This document shows positions 28,409 to 36,711 of a DNA stretch of 64,000 nucleotides, piece after piece. The notes beneath the pieces are model-generated. The model was not told the origin of the DNA, searched no databases, and was given only the letters and a program-made list of their open reading frames with translations. The DNA is from Bradyrhizobium sp. DOA9 (GTDB taxonomy: Bacteria; Pseudomonadota; Alphaproteobacteria; Rhizobiales; Xanthobacteraceae). The position numbers and the translations under genes were made by a program. Within the stretch, counting starts at the first letter, position 1; each line of letters begins with the position of its first letter. The DNA is taken from assembly GCF_000617845.2 (NCBI RefSeq), contig NZ_DF820425.1:255690-319689 (forward strand). Direction: 5' to 3'.

Positions 28409-28786
28409 ATGCCTCTCCTCCACATCTCGATGCGCGCCGGAAAGCCGGACGCCTACCGGCAGGCCATCCTCGACAGTCTCTTCCGCGCCATGCGCGAGGC
28501 GCTGAACGTGCCCGAAGGCGACGAGTTCATGACCATCAGCGAGCATGAGCCTGCGAACTTCAGGTGCGGCAATGCCTACGGCGTCACGCGCAGCGAGGAC
28601 GCCGTTCTGATCCAGATCACGGTATTCGCCTCGCGCACCCCTGAGCAGAAGAAGGCGCTGTATCGCCGGATCGCGGAACTGCTCGGCGAGAGCCCGGGCA
28701 TCCGGCCCGAGGACGTGTTCGTCAACGTGCTCGACGCGCCCAAGGAGAATTGGTCCGTCGGTCACGGCATCGCACAATTCGCCTGA
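28409..28786 (+). CDS. Tautomerase-superfamily protein
   Basis: The 125-residue protein starts MPLLHISMRAGK, so removal of Met would expose the catalytic Pro1 of the 4-oxalocrotonate tautomerase/MIF superfamily. Other family features are the helix YRQAILDSLFRAMREALN, QITVFASRTPEQKKALY and PEDVFVNVLDAPKENWSVG. Its length fits two beta-alpha-beta units in one chain. GAGGGA precedes the ATG. It is transcribed away from TetR, and induction by a TetR ligand is likely. The substrate is unknown. Confidence 0.88.
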   Translation: MPLLHISMRAGKPDAYRQAILDSLFRAMREALNVPEGDEFMTISEHEPANFRCGNAYGVTRSEDAVLIQITVFASRTPEQKKALYRRIAELLGESPGIRPEDVFVNVLDAPKENWSVGHGIAQFA

Positions 28787-28823
28787 AGCGCACGGCGACG
28801 GATTGCCGGTGGAGGACTGAGAT

Positions 28824-29684
28824 TCAGCTTCCCGCATGCGCCCCGTGGTGACGGTGATAAGCGCTCGGCGAGGGCCAGGTCCAGCCCTTCAGGGCCGTCC
28901 GATCCGGCTCGAAGATTTCGACCTTGAGCGGATGGCATGCCGCGGCATCGCTGGAATGGGTTGCGCTGCAGTCTCCACCCGGACAGGCCGACAACGCGCC
29001 GAGCAGGTCGATCTCCGCGAAGAGCTCGATGAAGTCGCCGGGGCGGACCGGACTTGCCTTCATGAAATACTGGTGCGTATCCCCAGTGAAGCCGGTGCAC
29101 ATGAAGACGTTGAGCACGTCGTGGACATGATGCTCCACTGCGGCTGGATCCGCCTTCAATTCGGTTGCGAGCGCGCGGGACAGGTTGGAGTGGCAGCAAA
29201 AATCGTAAGCCGTGCCGTTCAGCAGGAGATTTGTATAGGGATCGCAGCGCGTGCCGATCACGTCGTGAATGCCGGCGCCGTCCGCATCGAACCCGTACCA
29301 GCCGAGCGTATCGTGACTGATGGTCGCCATCGGCCGAAGATAAGGCATGTTGCTCCAGAGCCGGTCGCCGGTGCCGACATGCGTGCCGTGGAGCGCCCGG
29401 GTCTTGCCGCTGAAGAAGCGCTCGGAGAGATCGTCCGCGTTCCAGAGATTGAGGTCGCCGACCTGAGGGCCTTCAATGTCGACGATGCGGAAGAACTGGC
29501 CGCGCGCCACGCGAAAGGCACGGGCATCGCGGGGCGGCACGATGAGCTCGTGGGTCTTGATCATCGCACGGCGGGCAGCTTCGAGCGTGGCCATATCGGG
29601 TGCGGGCATCGTCCCGGCCGGATAGACGATGGCCGGCTTGGCGGCGCGGCGCACGGCGGCATCGGGTGGGGTGATTGGGGACAT
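28824..29684 (-). CDS. DUF1989 (urea carboxylase-associated) family protein
   Basis: In this 286-residue protein, DUF1989 features include GQFFRIVDIEGPQVGDLNLW, DRLWSNMPYLRPMATI, IGTRCDPYTNLLL, VLNVFMCTGFTGDTHQYF and GDFIELFAEIDLLGALSACP. This family occurs beside urea carboxylase/allophanate hydrolase and is probably metal-binding (conserved Cys and His). Here no urea carboxylase is present. Instead it lies 76 bases downstream of a CobW GTPase in a metal-amidohydrolase unit. Confidence 0.85.
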   Translation of the reverse strand: MSPITPPDAAVRRAAKPAIVYPAGTMPAPDMATLEAARRAMIKTHELIVPPRDARAFRVARGQFFRIVDIEGPQVGDLNLWNADDLSERFFSGKTRALHGTHVGTGDRLWSNMPYLRPMATISHDTLGWYGFDADGAGIHDVIGTRCDPYTNLLLNGTAYDFCCHSNLSRALATELKADPAAVEHHVHDVLNVFMCTGFTGDTHQYFMKASPVRPGDFIELFAEIDLLGALSACPGGDCSATHSSDAAACHPLKVEIFEPDRTALKGWTWPSPSAYHRHHGAHAGS

Positions 29685-29760
29685 TGTTTGGTCTCGGATC
29701 GACGCTGCAGGAGAAGAGACGGTGGCTGACGGCGGAAACGGCTGACCCTACCGCCTTGCC

Positions 29761-30690
29761 TCAGCCGGCCGCAACACACCCATCCATGATCCCGTCGAGC
29801 TCGGCCTTCGAGAGCACGCCAAGCTCGGCAATGAAGACGATCCGCGTCCGCGGCACGCCCGGCGGCGGCGTCTCGCCAGGCGCCAGCGTGGCGCGGCCGG
29901 CGGCGAACTGAAACACCATCATGCGGCCGGGCTGCTCGACCGTCTCGAACAGCCCTTTGGCGCGCGCCAGCTTCGGTGCAAGGCGGTTGATGGCCTGCTG
30001 CAGGCGCGGCAGCGAGACGGGCTTATCCGAGGTCCAGCTCAGCGTCTCGAAGCGCTCCTCCGCCGGCCGTTTCGGTCCCACCTCGCGCGGGGCCGGGGCG
30101 CGGTCGGCGCGGGCGGGAAACAGCAGCGCGGGCGGAATCTCGCCGTGGTGTGCGTCGACCACCACCGCGGGCACGCGCTGCGCGCGGATGGCTTCGCGCA
30201 TCCGTGTCGCCGCGTCCACGTCCGCAAGGTCGAGCTTGCTCAGCGCCACGATATCGGCGACGCGCAGCTGCGAGCGCAGCAGCGCGTCGTCGAGAGCTGA
30301 TGGCGGCGTCCCCGCATCGAGCACGCAAAGCACCGTCTCCAGTTGCGTCTCGCGCAGGATCACCGGGTCCATCAGGTTGCGCACGATGTCGGCGGGATCG
30401 GCGACCCCGCTGGTCTCGATGACGATATAGTCCGGCTTGGGATCACGCCGCAGCAGCGTCGAAAGCGTGCGGAGCAGATCACCCTCGAGCGAGCAGCAGA
30501 TGCAGCCATTGGCAAGGCTGACCACACCGTCGCTCGCGCCCGCGATCAGCTCCGCATCGATGTTGATCGCGCCGAAATCGTTGACGACGGCCGCGATGCG
30601 TCTGCCGTCCGCATGCGCCAGCAGATGGTTGACGACCGTGGTCTTGCCGGCCCCGAGAAAACCCGTCACCAGGAGAACCGGGACCGGCAT
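29761..30690 (-). CDS. CobW/Nha2-type metal-chaperone GTPase
   Basis: In this 309-residue G3E GTPase, Walker A is GFLGAGKTT (residues 10-18), the metal motif is GCICC (62-66), and TSGVADPADIV and LSKLDL (the NKxD-like base-specificity motif) follow. A short C-terminal CobW_C domain is present. Such proteins use GTP to load zinc, cobalt or iron onto client enzymes. The gene begins three bases after the metallo-amidohydrolase stop codon, which makes that enzyme the obvious client. Confidence 0.9.
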   Translation of the reverse strand: MPVPVLLVTGFLGAGKTTVVNHLLAHADGRRIAAVVNDFGAINIDAELIAGASDGVVSLANGCICCSLEGDLLRTLSTLLRRDPKPDYIVIETSGVADPADIVRNLMDPVILRETQLETVLCVLDAGTPPSALDDALLRSQLRVADIVALSKLDLADVDAATRMREAIRAQRVPAVVVDAHHGEIPPALLFPARADRAPAPREVGPKRPAEERFETLSWTSDKPVSLPRLQQAINRLAPKLARAKGLFETVEQPGRMMVFQFAAGRATLAPGETPPPGVPRTRIVFIAELGVLSKAELDGIMDGCVAAG

Positions 30691-30693
30691 GGC

Positions 30694-32184
30694 TCAGCTC
30701 TCCACGACGGGGCGCCGCACGGGCTTTCCCGGCCGCGCGTTCACGTCCAGAATGCCGTCGCTGATCAGCAGCTGACCGCTGACGACCAGATGCCGAACAC
30801 CCTCGGAGGGACGATTCATCGCCGTGAAGGTGGCACGGTCCGAGAGTTTTTCGTAATCGAACACGACGATGTCGGCATCGGCGTCCTTGGCGAGCCGGCC
30901 CTTGGCGCGCATCGCCGGCGTGCTCTGCGAGAGGATCTCCGCCGGGATCAGCGCGCATTTGCGCACGCCTTCCAGCAGCGACACCGCCTTGCGCTCGCGC
31001 ACCCATTCGCGGATGAATTTCGTGAAACAGCCGGCCGAGCGCGGATGCGAGGTGGCATCATCCGGCAGCGGCCAGGCGTCGCCGGTGTAGGTTGAGCCGT
31101 CCGACAGCGTCCAGGGCATCGCGTCGGAGGCAATCGCGCCGCCGGGATAGAGCACGGACATGTCGAGCAGGTCGCGGTGATGCGCATTGTTCTCGGTGTC
31201 GAGAATGTGCCAGAGCACCAGTGAGGACGGCTCTTGGGCCTGCGCCTTCAAGAGCTCCTCGCGGTCGCGGAAACGGTAGCCGTCGGTGACGCGCTGCACC
31301 GAATCGTAACCGGTGCCGTTGCGCTCCACGAACGCCGGGTCGCTGAAGAAGGCCGCCGCCAGCACGGTCGAGCCGGTGCCGTAGGGATAAGCTTCGACCG
31401 TGATGGGCAGTCCCTGCGCCTGCGCCTTCTCGATCAGCACGCGGCAGCGCTCGACGTCGGTCTTGCTCGACGAGTTGAAATGGCAGATGTGCATGTGCGC
31501 GCCGGTGGCGCCGGCATAGCCGATCAGGCGGATATAGGCTTCCACCGCGCTCTCGGGGTCGATGCGCGACATGAAGGCGACATGGGTGAAGGTGGGCACG
31601 TCCTTGGCGGCCGCGAGCTGGCAGACAGCGGTCAGCTCCTGCACGCCGGCTCCGGGCGCATAGGCGTTCAAAATGCCGATGCCGATGCCGCCTTCGTTGA
31701 GGCCGCGGGCCAGACGCTCGAGGATACCTGAGACCTCCGCATCGGTTGCGACATTGTCCATCCAGCGGCGGTCGCGCATGGCGTTGCCGAACGCCTCCAG
31801 CGAGCTCTCCGCATTGGAGCCCGTCATCGCGCCGATGCGCGCGAACGCCCAGTTGGTGGCTGCGCCATAGTTCAGCACGCGGCCCTTCCGCGCCTGGCGC
31901 TCATACCAGGACCCGACCGGCAGCACGCCGGCCTCGAGATCGAGCGTCGTCGTGACACCGTCGAAGGCCTGCATGCGGTCGGCCGGAAGCGACTGGCCAT
32001 GGGCGTGCAGGTCGATGAAGCCAGGCGCCACGACGAGGCCTGTGGCATCGACAACCCGCTCTGCGCCGCCGAGGCCGGTGCCGACGGCGGCGATTTTGCC
32101 ATCCACCACCGCCACATCACCGACGGCGTCCATCCCGCTCGCGGGATCCACCACCCTGCCGCCAGAGATCACCAAACCACTCAT
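30694..32184 (-). CDS. Metal-dependent amidohydrolase, D-aminoacylase-like
   Basis: The 496-residue member of the amidohydrolase superfamily opens with LVISGGRVVDPASGMD. It has the metal motif GFIDLHAHGQ (His60, His62), later MHICHFNSSS, and the C-terminal KGRLAKDADADIVVFDYE segment, as in N-acyl-D-amino-acid deacylases and dihydroorotase-like enzymes. ATG 32184 has GGAG seven bases upstream. It is the first gene of a unit with CobW and DUF1989. Reaction: hydrolysis of an amide bond in an N-acyl amino acid or related compound; the exact substrate is unknown. Confidence 0.88.
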   Translation of the reverse strand: MSGLVISGGRVVDPASGMDAVGDVAVVDGKIAAVGTGLGGAERVVDATGLVVAPGFIDLHAHGQSLPADRMQAFDGVTTTLDLEAGVLPVGSWYERQARKGRVLNYGAATNWAFARIGAMTGSNAESSLEAFGNAMRDRRWMDNVATDAEVSGILERLARGLNEGGIGIGILNAYAPGAGVQELTAVCQLAAAKDVPTFTHVAFMSRIDPESAVEAYIRLIGYAGATGAHMHICHFNSSSKTDVERCRVLIEKAQAQGLPITVEAYPYGTGSTVLAAAFFSDPAFVERNGTGYDSVQRVTDGYRFRDREELLKAQAQEPSSLVLWHILDTENNAHHRDLLDMSVLYPGGAIASDAMPWTLSDGSTYTGDAWPLPDDATSHPRSAGCFTKFIREWVRERKAVSLLEGVRKCALIPAEILSQSTPAMRAKGRLAKDADADIVVFDYEKLSDRATFTAMNRPSEGVRHLVVSGQLLISDGILDVNARPGKPVRRPVVES

Positions 32185-32585
32185 CTCGTCACTCCGAAAA
32201 GCTGAAAGCCAAAAGCCCCCGAAGTCCCGGCAGCTTCGGAGGACGAAACCGGCCACGTCGCGGGACCGTCCCGGCGCGCATGATGCAGATTCTGGAGCGA
32301 ACGACCACCGCCGCGGATGCCGGTCCTGCATGCGTATTGCCGCCCGGCGATCGCCGGAACGTGCAGGCAGGATGCAGTCTCGGGTTGCAACTTCGCCGCT
32401 GCCAAGCTATGGGATGCGCGCAATTCCAATGTCAGGAGGCGACCGTGTCTACGACTGTACGCTTCCCGGGTTCGCCGCGCGATACTTAGCGCGTCCCCCG
32501 GGATCGATTCCCGGGTGAGATCACAAGACCCCATATCAGATCGAATTTGCCGCGGCCTGTCGGCGCGCGATTGCGAACTTGTGTC
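32185..32585. other. 401-base divergent spacer, no gene seen
   Basis: It separates the amidohydrolase unit (leftward) from the PcfJ-like gene (rightward). Open frames continue from the flanking genes but show no domain. A hairpin CCCGGGA-TCGAT-TCCCGGG occurs near 32496-32515. No clear promoter hexamers were seen. Confidence 0.5.
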
Positions 32586-33716
32586 ATGACACTCAATGTC
32601 CTGCCGGCCCCTTGTCAGGTGGCCGGACGTTCCGACCTGCTCGAACGGCGGCTTCGGCGATATCATCAGCGTTTCGAGGACGCCGTACGTGCCCTGGCCG
32701 CGCGGCACCCGCGCTTGGCCGACCTCGCCGCGAGCTTTCCCGCGCTCCTCTTCGCGCTGGCTGTTCCGCGGACACGGCTCGATCCAGCACGCGCGACAGC
32801 ATGCGTGGTCGACGGCGCTCCCCTCGCGCAAGTCGCCGCACTTGCCGGTCTGCCCCTGTGGCTGCGCAAGCTGCCGCCGGAGGCATTCGTGCGTCCAATC
32901 CCGCGATTGCCCGATGGCGAGCTGTTTCGCCGGCAGATTGCGAACCATCTTCCGCGTTCTCCCAAGCTGGCGCCGATCTGGCTTCAGCTCGTTGCCGAGA
33001 CCGCCGAGCTCGCGCATGAGCCGATGGCCGCCTGGATCGCCCGCGAATATGTGCGTTCGCCGCGACGGGTGCAGACTGCCCGGCTGCGACTCATCTGTCT
33101 CTGGGCGTGGTTTTCGTCTCAACCGGTGACGTTTGGGCACGATGTGATCGAGCGGCCGTGGGCGCCGGACCTGCGGATCGATGCCGCGCGTTCGGCCGCG
33201 GAGGATTGGCGAACAATGGTGGCGTTGCATGCGGATCTCGGCCGCTTGCCGATCACCGACATGTGGCTGCGGCCTGGCCGGATGGCAGGTTACGAATTCG
33301 TGCCGCTGGATTCGACTTCCGCCATCACCGCAGAAGCGAAGGCGATGCGGAATTGCCTCAGATCCTATGGCTACAATCTGGCACATAATCGATCACGCCT
33401 CTGGAGCGTTCGAAAGGACGGCGAACGGGTCGCGACGCTGCGGATCGCCTGCCGCTTTCGCGATCCGCTGCCGAGCCTCGTCGAGCTCAAAGGGCCCGGC
33501 AATGTCGATGTCTCGCGCGAGCTGTGGTGGGCGGCACGCCAATGGCTGCACAAGCACGATCTGTCGCAGATCGACATGACGCAACATGCCTGGGAAACCG
33601 CGCCGCTCGATCGCAACAGCTGGGTGTCGCTGTGGCGGCCATACTGGCTCGCCAAGCGCCGCATCCCGGACTGGCTGCCGATGGCGCCGTCGCGCGAGGC
33701 ACTCGAAGCGCTATGA
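32586..33716 (+). CDS. PcfJ-like domain protein
   Basis: The 376-residue protein has a C-terminal segment AMRNCLRSYGYNLAHNRSR (about 253-271) followed by LWSVRKDGERVATLRI. This matches the PcfJ signature, in which a conserved Cys in a CV-xx-Y context precedes a beta-hairpin. PcfJ was first named on enterococcal conjugative plasmid pCF10, and its function is unknown. The N-terminal half is helical and Arg-rich (LLERRLRRYHQRFEDAVR). ATG 32586 has no good SD, so the start is uncertain. The long antisense frame here lacks any domain. Confidence 0.7.
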   Translation: MTLNVLPAPCQVAGRSDLLERRLRRYHQRFEDAVRALAARHPRLADLAASFPALLFALAVPRTRLDPARATACVVDGAPLAQVAALAGLPLWLRKLPPEAFVRPIPRLPDGELFRRQIANHLPRSPKLAPIWLQLVAETAELAHEPMAAWIAREYVRSPRRVQTARLRLICLWAWFSSQPVTFGHDVIERPWAPDLRIDAARSAAEDWRTMVALHADLGRLPITDMWLRPGRMAGYEFVPLDSTSAITAEAKAMRNCLRSYGYNLAHNRSRLWSVRKDGERVATLRIACRFRDPLPSLVELKGPGNVDVSRELWWAARQWLHKHDLSQIDMTQHAWETAPLDRNSWVSLWRPYWLAKRRIPDWLPMAPSREALEAL

Positions 33717-34183
33717 GTTCAAATGGCACCAACGGAAGTGCATTGCAGCCCGCATGCTCTCGCGTCCTCGCGGGATGGTCTGTCCGAGCTCTGCTCCGCT
33801 TCACACCCTTTGAAGGAAGGGCGCAGGGATTGCTTTTGCCCGCGAGTTCTTGCCGAACGATCTGGACGACGTTCGTACCGTTTTCAGCAAGCGCGGCGGC
33901 TATCAGAAGTTCAAGGCCCTGCTCTCCCGACGGGTAGCGATCGATGTCTGGCGTGACTACCGGAACAAGGCGACAGAGCGGGCATTGCGCGATTGGTGCG
34001 AGATCCAGGCGATCGAGATCACTGACTGACCTGGCATTCGCTTGAGCGCTGGGAGGTGCGCGAGCGGCTCTGCCGTCTTCTCGCCCCCATTGTCCTTCAG
34101 GGAGCAGATGGGGCGGCTGTCGGGGGCAAAGTTCCCATGGGTTCCCAGTGATAGGCCGACGTCTTCTCCAAACAAATCATTCC
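33717..34183. other. 467-base gap containing a gene remnant
   Basis: The left part (33717-33813) is non-coding and continues into a short remnant frame (33814-34029, listed separately). The rest (34030-34183) separates the remnant from the lipoprotein gene, with no clear promoter. Confidence 0.5.
33814..34029 (+). pseudogene. C-terminal remnant resembling UPF0158 family
   Basis: An open frame without a proper start encodes REFLPNDLDDVRTVFSKRGG, then YQKFKALLSRR and ATERALRDWCEIQAIEITD before the TGA at 34027. The pattern of an RGAY/RFKxLL-like core followed by ALRxWCE at the end resembles the C-terminus of UPF0158 proteins (from memory). A stop codon lies directly upstream at 33811, so the N-terminal half is missing. 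A short expressed ORF from a non-ATG start cannot be excluded. Confidence 0.45.
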
Positions 34184-35167
34184 ATGTCGCGCCGCGCTCT
34201 CCTCGGCGGTCTCCTGTCGACGGGGAGCGCGCTGGCGCTCGGCGGATGCGCTGGCCTCGGTGCGACCGGCGCGCGCTACGACGCCTCCTCGCTCTCCGTC
34301 GACCCGACATTGCTTGTCGTCACGACGCGCAAGCCCGTGAACGGCGGCCGCGCGAAACCCTGGTTCGGGCCGGAGCGCGCGACGAACATGACGGTCGCGC
34401 GGGCGAAGCTGGCGGCGCCGGACGAGAGCCGACTTTCCCTCGCCTCGGTTGGACTCGAGGATTGGCGTCTCGACCGGATCGAACCGGTGCCGGCGGACGC
34501 CGGCGATCTCGCTGCGCAGGCCGGCGGCGGGGACGTGCTGATCTATGTGCACGGCTTCAAGCAGACATTCGAGACGGCGGTGCTGGATGCAGCCCACCTC
34601 TCCGATGGGATCAAGTTCCGCGGCCGAACCATGGCGTTCTCCTGGCCTTCCAAGGCAGGACTGTTCGACTACGCCTATGACCGCGACAGCGCGATGTGGT
34701 CGCGCGATAACTTCGAGCGCGTGCTCTCCGCGCTGGTCTCGGCACCGGGGGCGGGGCGCGTGCACATCGTCGCCCACAGCATGGGAACCATGCTGACGCT
34801 CGAAAGCCTGCGCCAGCTCCATGGGCGATACGGCGACACGGTGACGAGCAAGATCGGCGCAGTGGTGTTTGCCGCGCCCGACATCGACATGGACGTGTTC
34901 TCATCGGCGGTCCAGCGCATCGGCCCGCTCGCCGGCAAGATCACGGTGATCGCCTCGACCAACGATCGTGCACTGGCGCTGTCGGGGCAGCTCGCCGGCG
35001 GCATGACCCGGGTCGGCGCGGCCGAGAAGGCCACCATCGCCGCGCTCGGTGTGCGCGTGGTCGATGCCTCCCAGGAAGGCTGGGGCATCATCAATCACGA
35101 TCTGTTCCTGTCGAATACGGAAGTGCAGCGGGTGATCCGCCGCTCGATCGACGGCACGACGGCGTAG
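34184..35167 (+). CDS. Lipoprotein alpha/beta-hydrolase (DUF900-like)
   Basis: The 327-residue protein starts SRRALLGGLLSTGSALALGG with a lipobox ending in Cys (LGGC), plus a twin-Arg, so export and lipidation are likely. The hydrolase core has YVHGFKQTFETAV, FSWPSKAGLFDYAYDRDSA and nucleophile elbow VAHSMGTM, and a late NHDLFL may hold the catalytic His. These segments are typical of the DUF900 esterase/lipase group. ATG 34184 is chosen because it gives a proper signal peptide. The substrate is unknown. Confidence 0.85.
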   Translation: MSRRALLGGLLSTGSALALGGCAGLGATGARYDASSLSVDPTLLVVTTRKPVNGGRAKPWFGPERATNMTVARAKLAAPDESRLSLASVGLEDWRLDRIEPVPADAGDLAAQAGGGDVLIYVHGFKQTFETAVLDAAHLSDGIKFRGRTMAFSWPSKAGLFDYAYDRDSAMWSRDNFERVLSALVSAPGAGRVHIVAHSMGTMLTLESLRQLHGRYGDTVTSKIGAVVFAAPDIDMDVFSSAVQRIGPLAGKITVIASTNDRALALSGQLAGGMTRVGAAEKATIAALGVRVVDASQEGWGIINHDLFLSNTEVQRVIRRSIDGTTA

Positions 35168-35364
35168 GGAAAGCGCCTGCGCCGAGCCACGCGAAAAGCC
35201 TGCTCCTGCCCACGCCCGTTCCGGCTCCGAGGGGAATTGAATTGCAGCTTGCGGATGGAAGACCTATGTTAGGCTTCTAGTCAGGCAGCCGCCCATCGTA
35301 TGGCGAGAGACTGCAGGGTCGACCTCACGGTGGATGGTTTCCATTCAGCATCGGAGGTGATGCC

Positions 35365-35835
35365 ATGGCCATTGCTCCCACCCTCCAGAAATACCTCGCC
35401 GCTGAGAACATCCAGTACGAGGTGATCCCGCACGAGCTCAGCATGACGTCCGCCCGAACGGCGCAGGCATGCCATATCTCGGGCGACCGCCTCGCCAAGG
35501 GCATCGTGTTGCGGCGCGACGGCGGATACATGCTGGCCGTCTTGCCCGCATCGCATCACCTCTGCCTGTCGGACCTGAGGACAAGCCTCGGCGACAATGT
35601 CCACATGGCCGATGAAACCGAGATCAACCGGCTGTTCCGCGACTGTGCACACGGCGCAGTTCCTGCCGTCGGCAAATGCTACGGATTGGATATCATCGTC
35701 GACGACAGCATCGAGGCACAGCCGGACGTCTATATGGAAGCCGGCGATCACGAGACGCTGCTTCATATGGGGCACGCGCAGTTCGCGCGCCTGACGGCCA
35801 ACGCACCGCACGGGCGCTTCAGCGCGCATGACTGA
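35365..35835 (+). CDS. YbaK/ProX-like aminoacyl-tRNA deacylase domain protein
   Basis: The 156-residue single-domain protein starts LQKYLAAENIQYEVIPHE. It continues with RLAKGIVLRRDGGYMLAVLP and GAVPAVGKCYGLDIIVDDS, all in the order seen in YbaK/ProX trans-editing proteins that hydrolyse mischarged tRNA. The Lys in RLAKGIVL corresponds to the conserved YbaK lysine. GGAGGT precedes ATG 35365 at six bases. A CBS-domain gene follows 35 bases later. In Rhizobiales such proteins are often annotated simply as YbaK/EbsC. Confidence 0.85.
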   Translation: MAIAPTLQKYLAAENIQYEVIPHELSMTSARTAQACHISGDRLAKGIVLRRDGGYMLAVLPASHHLCLSDLRTSLGDNVHMADETEINRLFRDCAHGAVPAVGKCYGLDIIVDDSIEAQPDVYMEAGDHETLLHMGHAQFARLTANAPHGRFSAHD

Positions 35836-35870
35836 GGATCCTCTACCACGCCCACGAACGGAGGCTCGCC

Positions 35871-36290
35871 ATGAAAGTCAAGGACGTGATGCACAAGGGT
35901 GTCGACTGGGTCAGCCCCGACACGCCAATCACCGAAATTGCCAAATTGATGCGGGCGCATGACATCGGCTGCATTCCGATCGGCGAGGATGACAAGCTGG
36001 TCGGAATGGTGACCGACCGCGACATCGTCTGCAAAGGACTCGCAAGCCACAGCTTCGATGCCGGCCGCGCGAAGGCACGTGACGTGATGACCGAGGGCAT
36101 CCATTGCTGCCGCGAGGACGACGACCTTGCCAAGGCGATGCATCATATGGAGAAGCTGCAGGTCCGCAGGCTGCCGGTGATCAACAAGAGCAAGCGAATG
36201 GTCGGCATCATCAGCCTGGGTGACGTCAGCCATTCCTCATCGGGTGACATGCTCACCGAGACCGTCAGAAGCGTTTCGGCGCATCACTGA
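35871..36290 (+). CDS. Protein of two CBS domains
   Basis: The 139-residue protein consists of a tandem CBS pair: VKDVMHKGVDWVSPDTPI with LVGMVTDRDIV, then ARDVMTEGIHCCREDDDLA with RLPVINKSKRMVGIISLGD. Such stand-alone pairs bind adenine nucleotides. GGAGG lies before the ATG. The preceding YbaK-like gene may be co-transcribed. A Cys-Cys pair in the second domain is unusual but not diagnostic. Confidence 0.9.
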   Translation: MKVKDVMHKGVDWVSPDTPITEIAKLMRAHDIGCIPIGEDDKLVGMVTDRDIVCKGLASHSFDAGRAKARDVMTEGIHCCREDDDLAKAMHHMEKLQVRRLPVINKSKRMVGIISLGDVSHSSSGDMLTETVRSVSAHH

Positions 36291-36421
36291 ACTTACGGCC
36301 AGGACATATGGCCAGGGCTCCTCTCGCGATCGCCGCGCGAACAGGCGGTGAGGGGAGCCCGAGCTACGCTCGTCTTGCAACCATCGCGCGGCGCAAAAGC
36401 AACGTCGCGAGAGGACTCATT

Positions 36422-36463
36422 TTGCGCCGGAGTGAATGCAAGTTGCGCCGGAATGGATGCAAG
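36422..36463. repeat. Tandem pair of 21-base repeats
   Basis: TTGCGCCGGAGTGAATGCAA plus G is followed immediately by TTGCGCCGGAATGGATGCAA plus G; 19 of 21 positions agree. The origin is unknown. Arrays of such short repeats also occur at ends of IS21-type elements, but no transposase is near. Confidence 0.6.
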
Positions 36464-36550
36464 GCACGTTCACTCGATCACCGTCATCATCGGTGACGCG
36501 GCGGCGCGCGACCTAGAGCGTGATGAGATCAGGTTTGATTAAGTGCACTC

Positions 36551-36660
36551 CCTCTCCCGCTTGCGGGAGAGGGCTGGGGAGAGGGTGTTCCGCAATGGGA
36601 TAGCCCCCTAGAGGAGAAAGCCCTCACCCGCGCCTTCGGCGCGACCTCAAGCGGGAGAGG
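36551..36660. repeat. CCTCTCCCGC palindromic element
   Basis: The left side is itself a hairpin, CCTCTCCCGC-TT-GCGGGAGAGG (36551-36572). The right end CCTCAAGCGGGAGAGG pairs back to it. The middle holds CGCGCCTTCGGCGCG. This is a typical Bradyrhizobium-like intergenic element. Confidence 0.65.
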
Positions 36661-36711
36661 TTGCACCGAGCCCGCGGCGATCGATTCGAGCTGAAGCGAT
36701 TCCGCTCTAGA

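Larger units (their letters stand above)
36291..36711. other. 421-base gap with tandem 21-mers and a palindromic repeat
   Basis: No gene is seen. It contains two adjacent 21-base repeats (36422-36463) and a palindromic element (36551-36660). The flanking genes converge here, so no promoter is expected. Confidence 0.6.

Noticed and set aside
32181..33386. Minus-strand 401-codon frame over the PcfJ-like gene
   Set aside because: Arg/His-rich without motif, while the plus strand carries the PcfJ signature.
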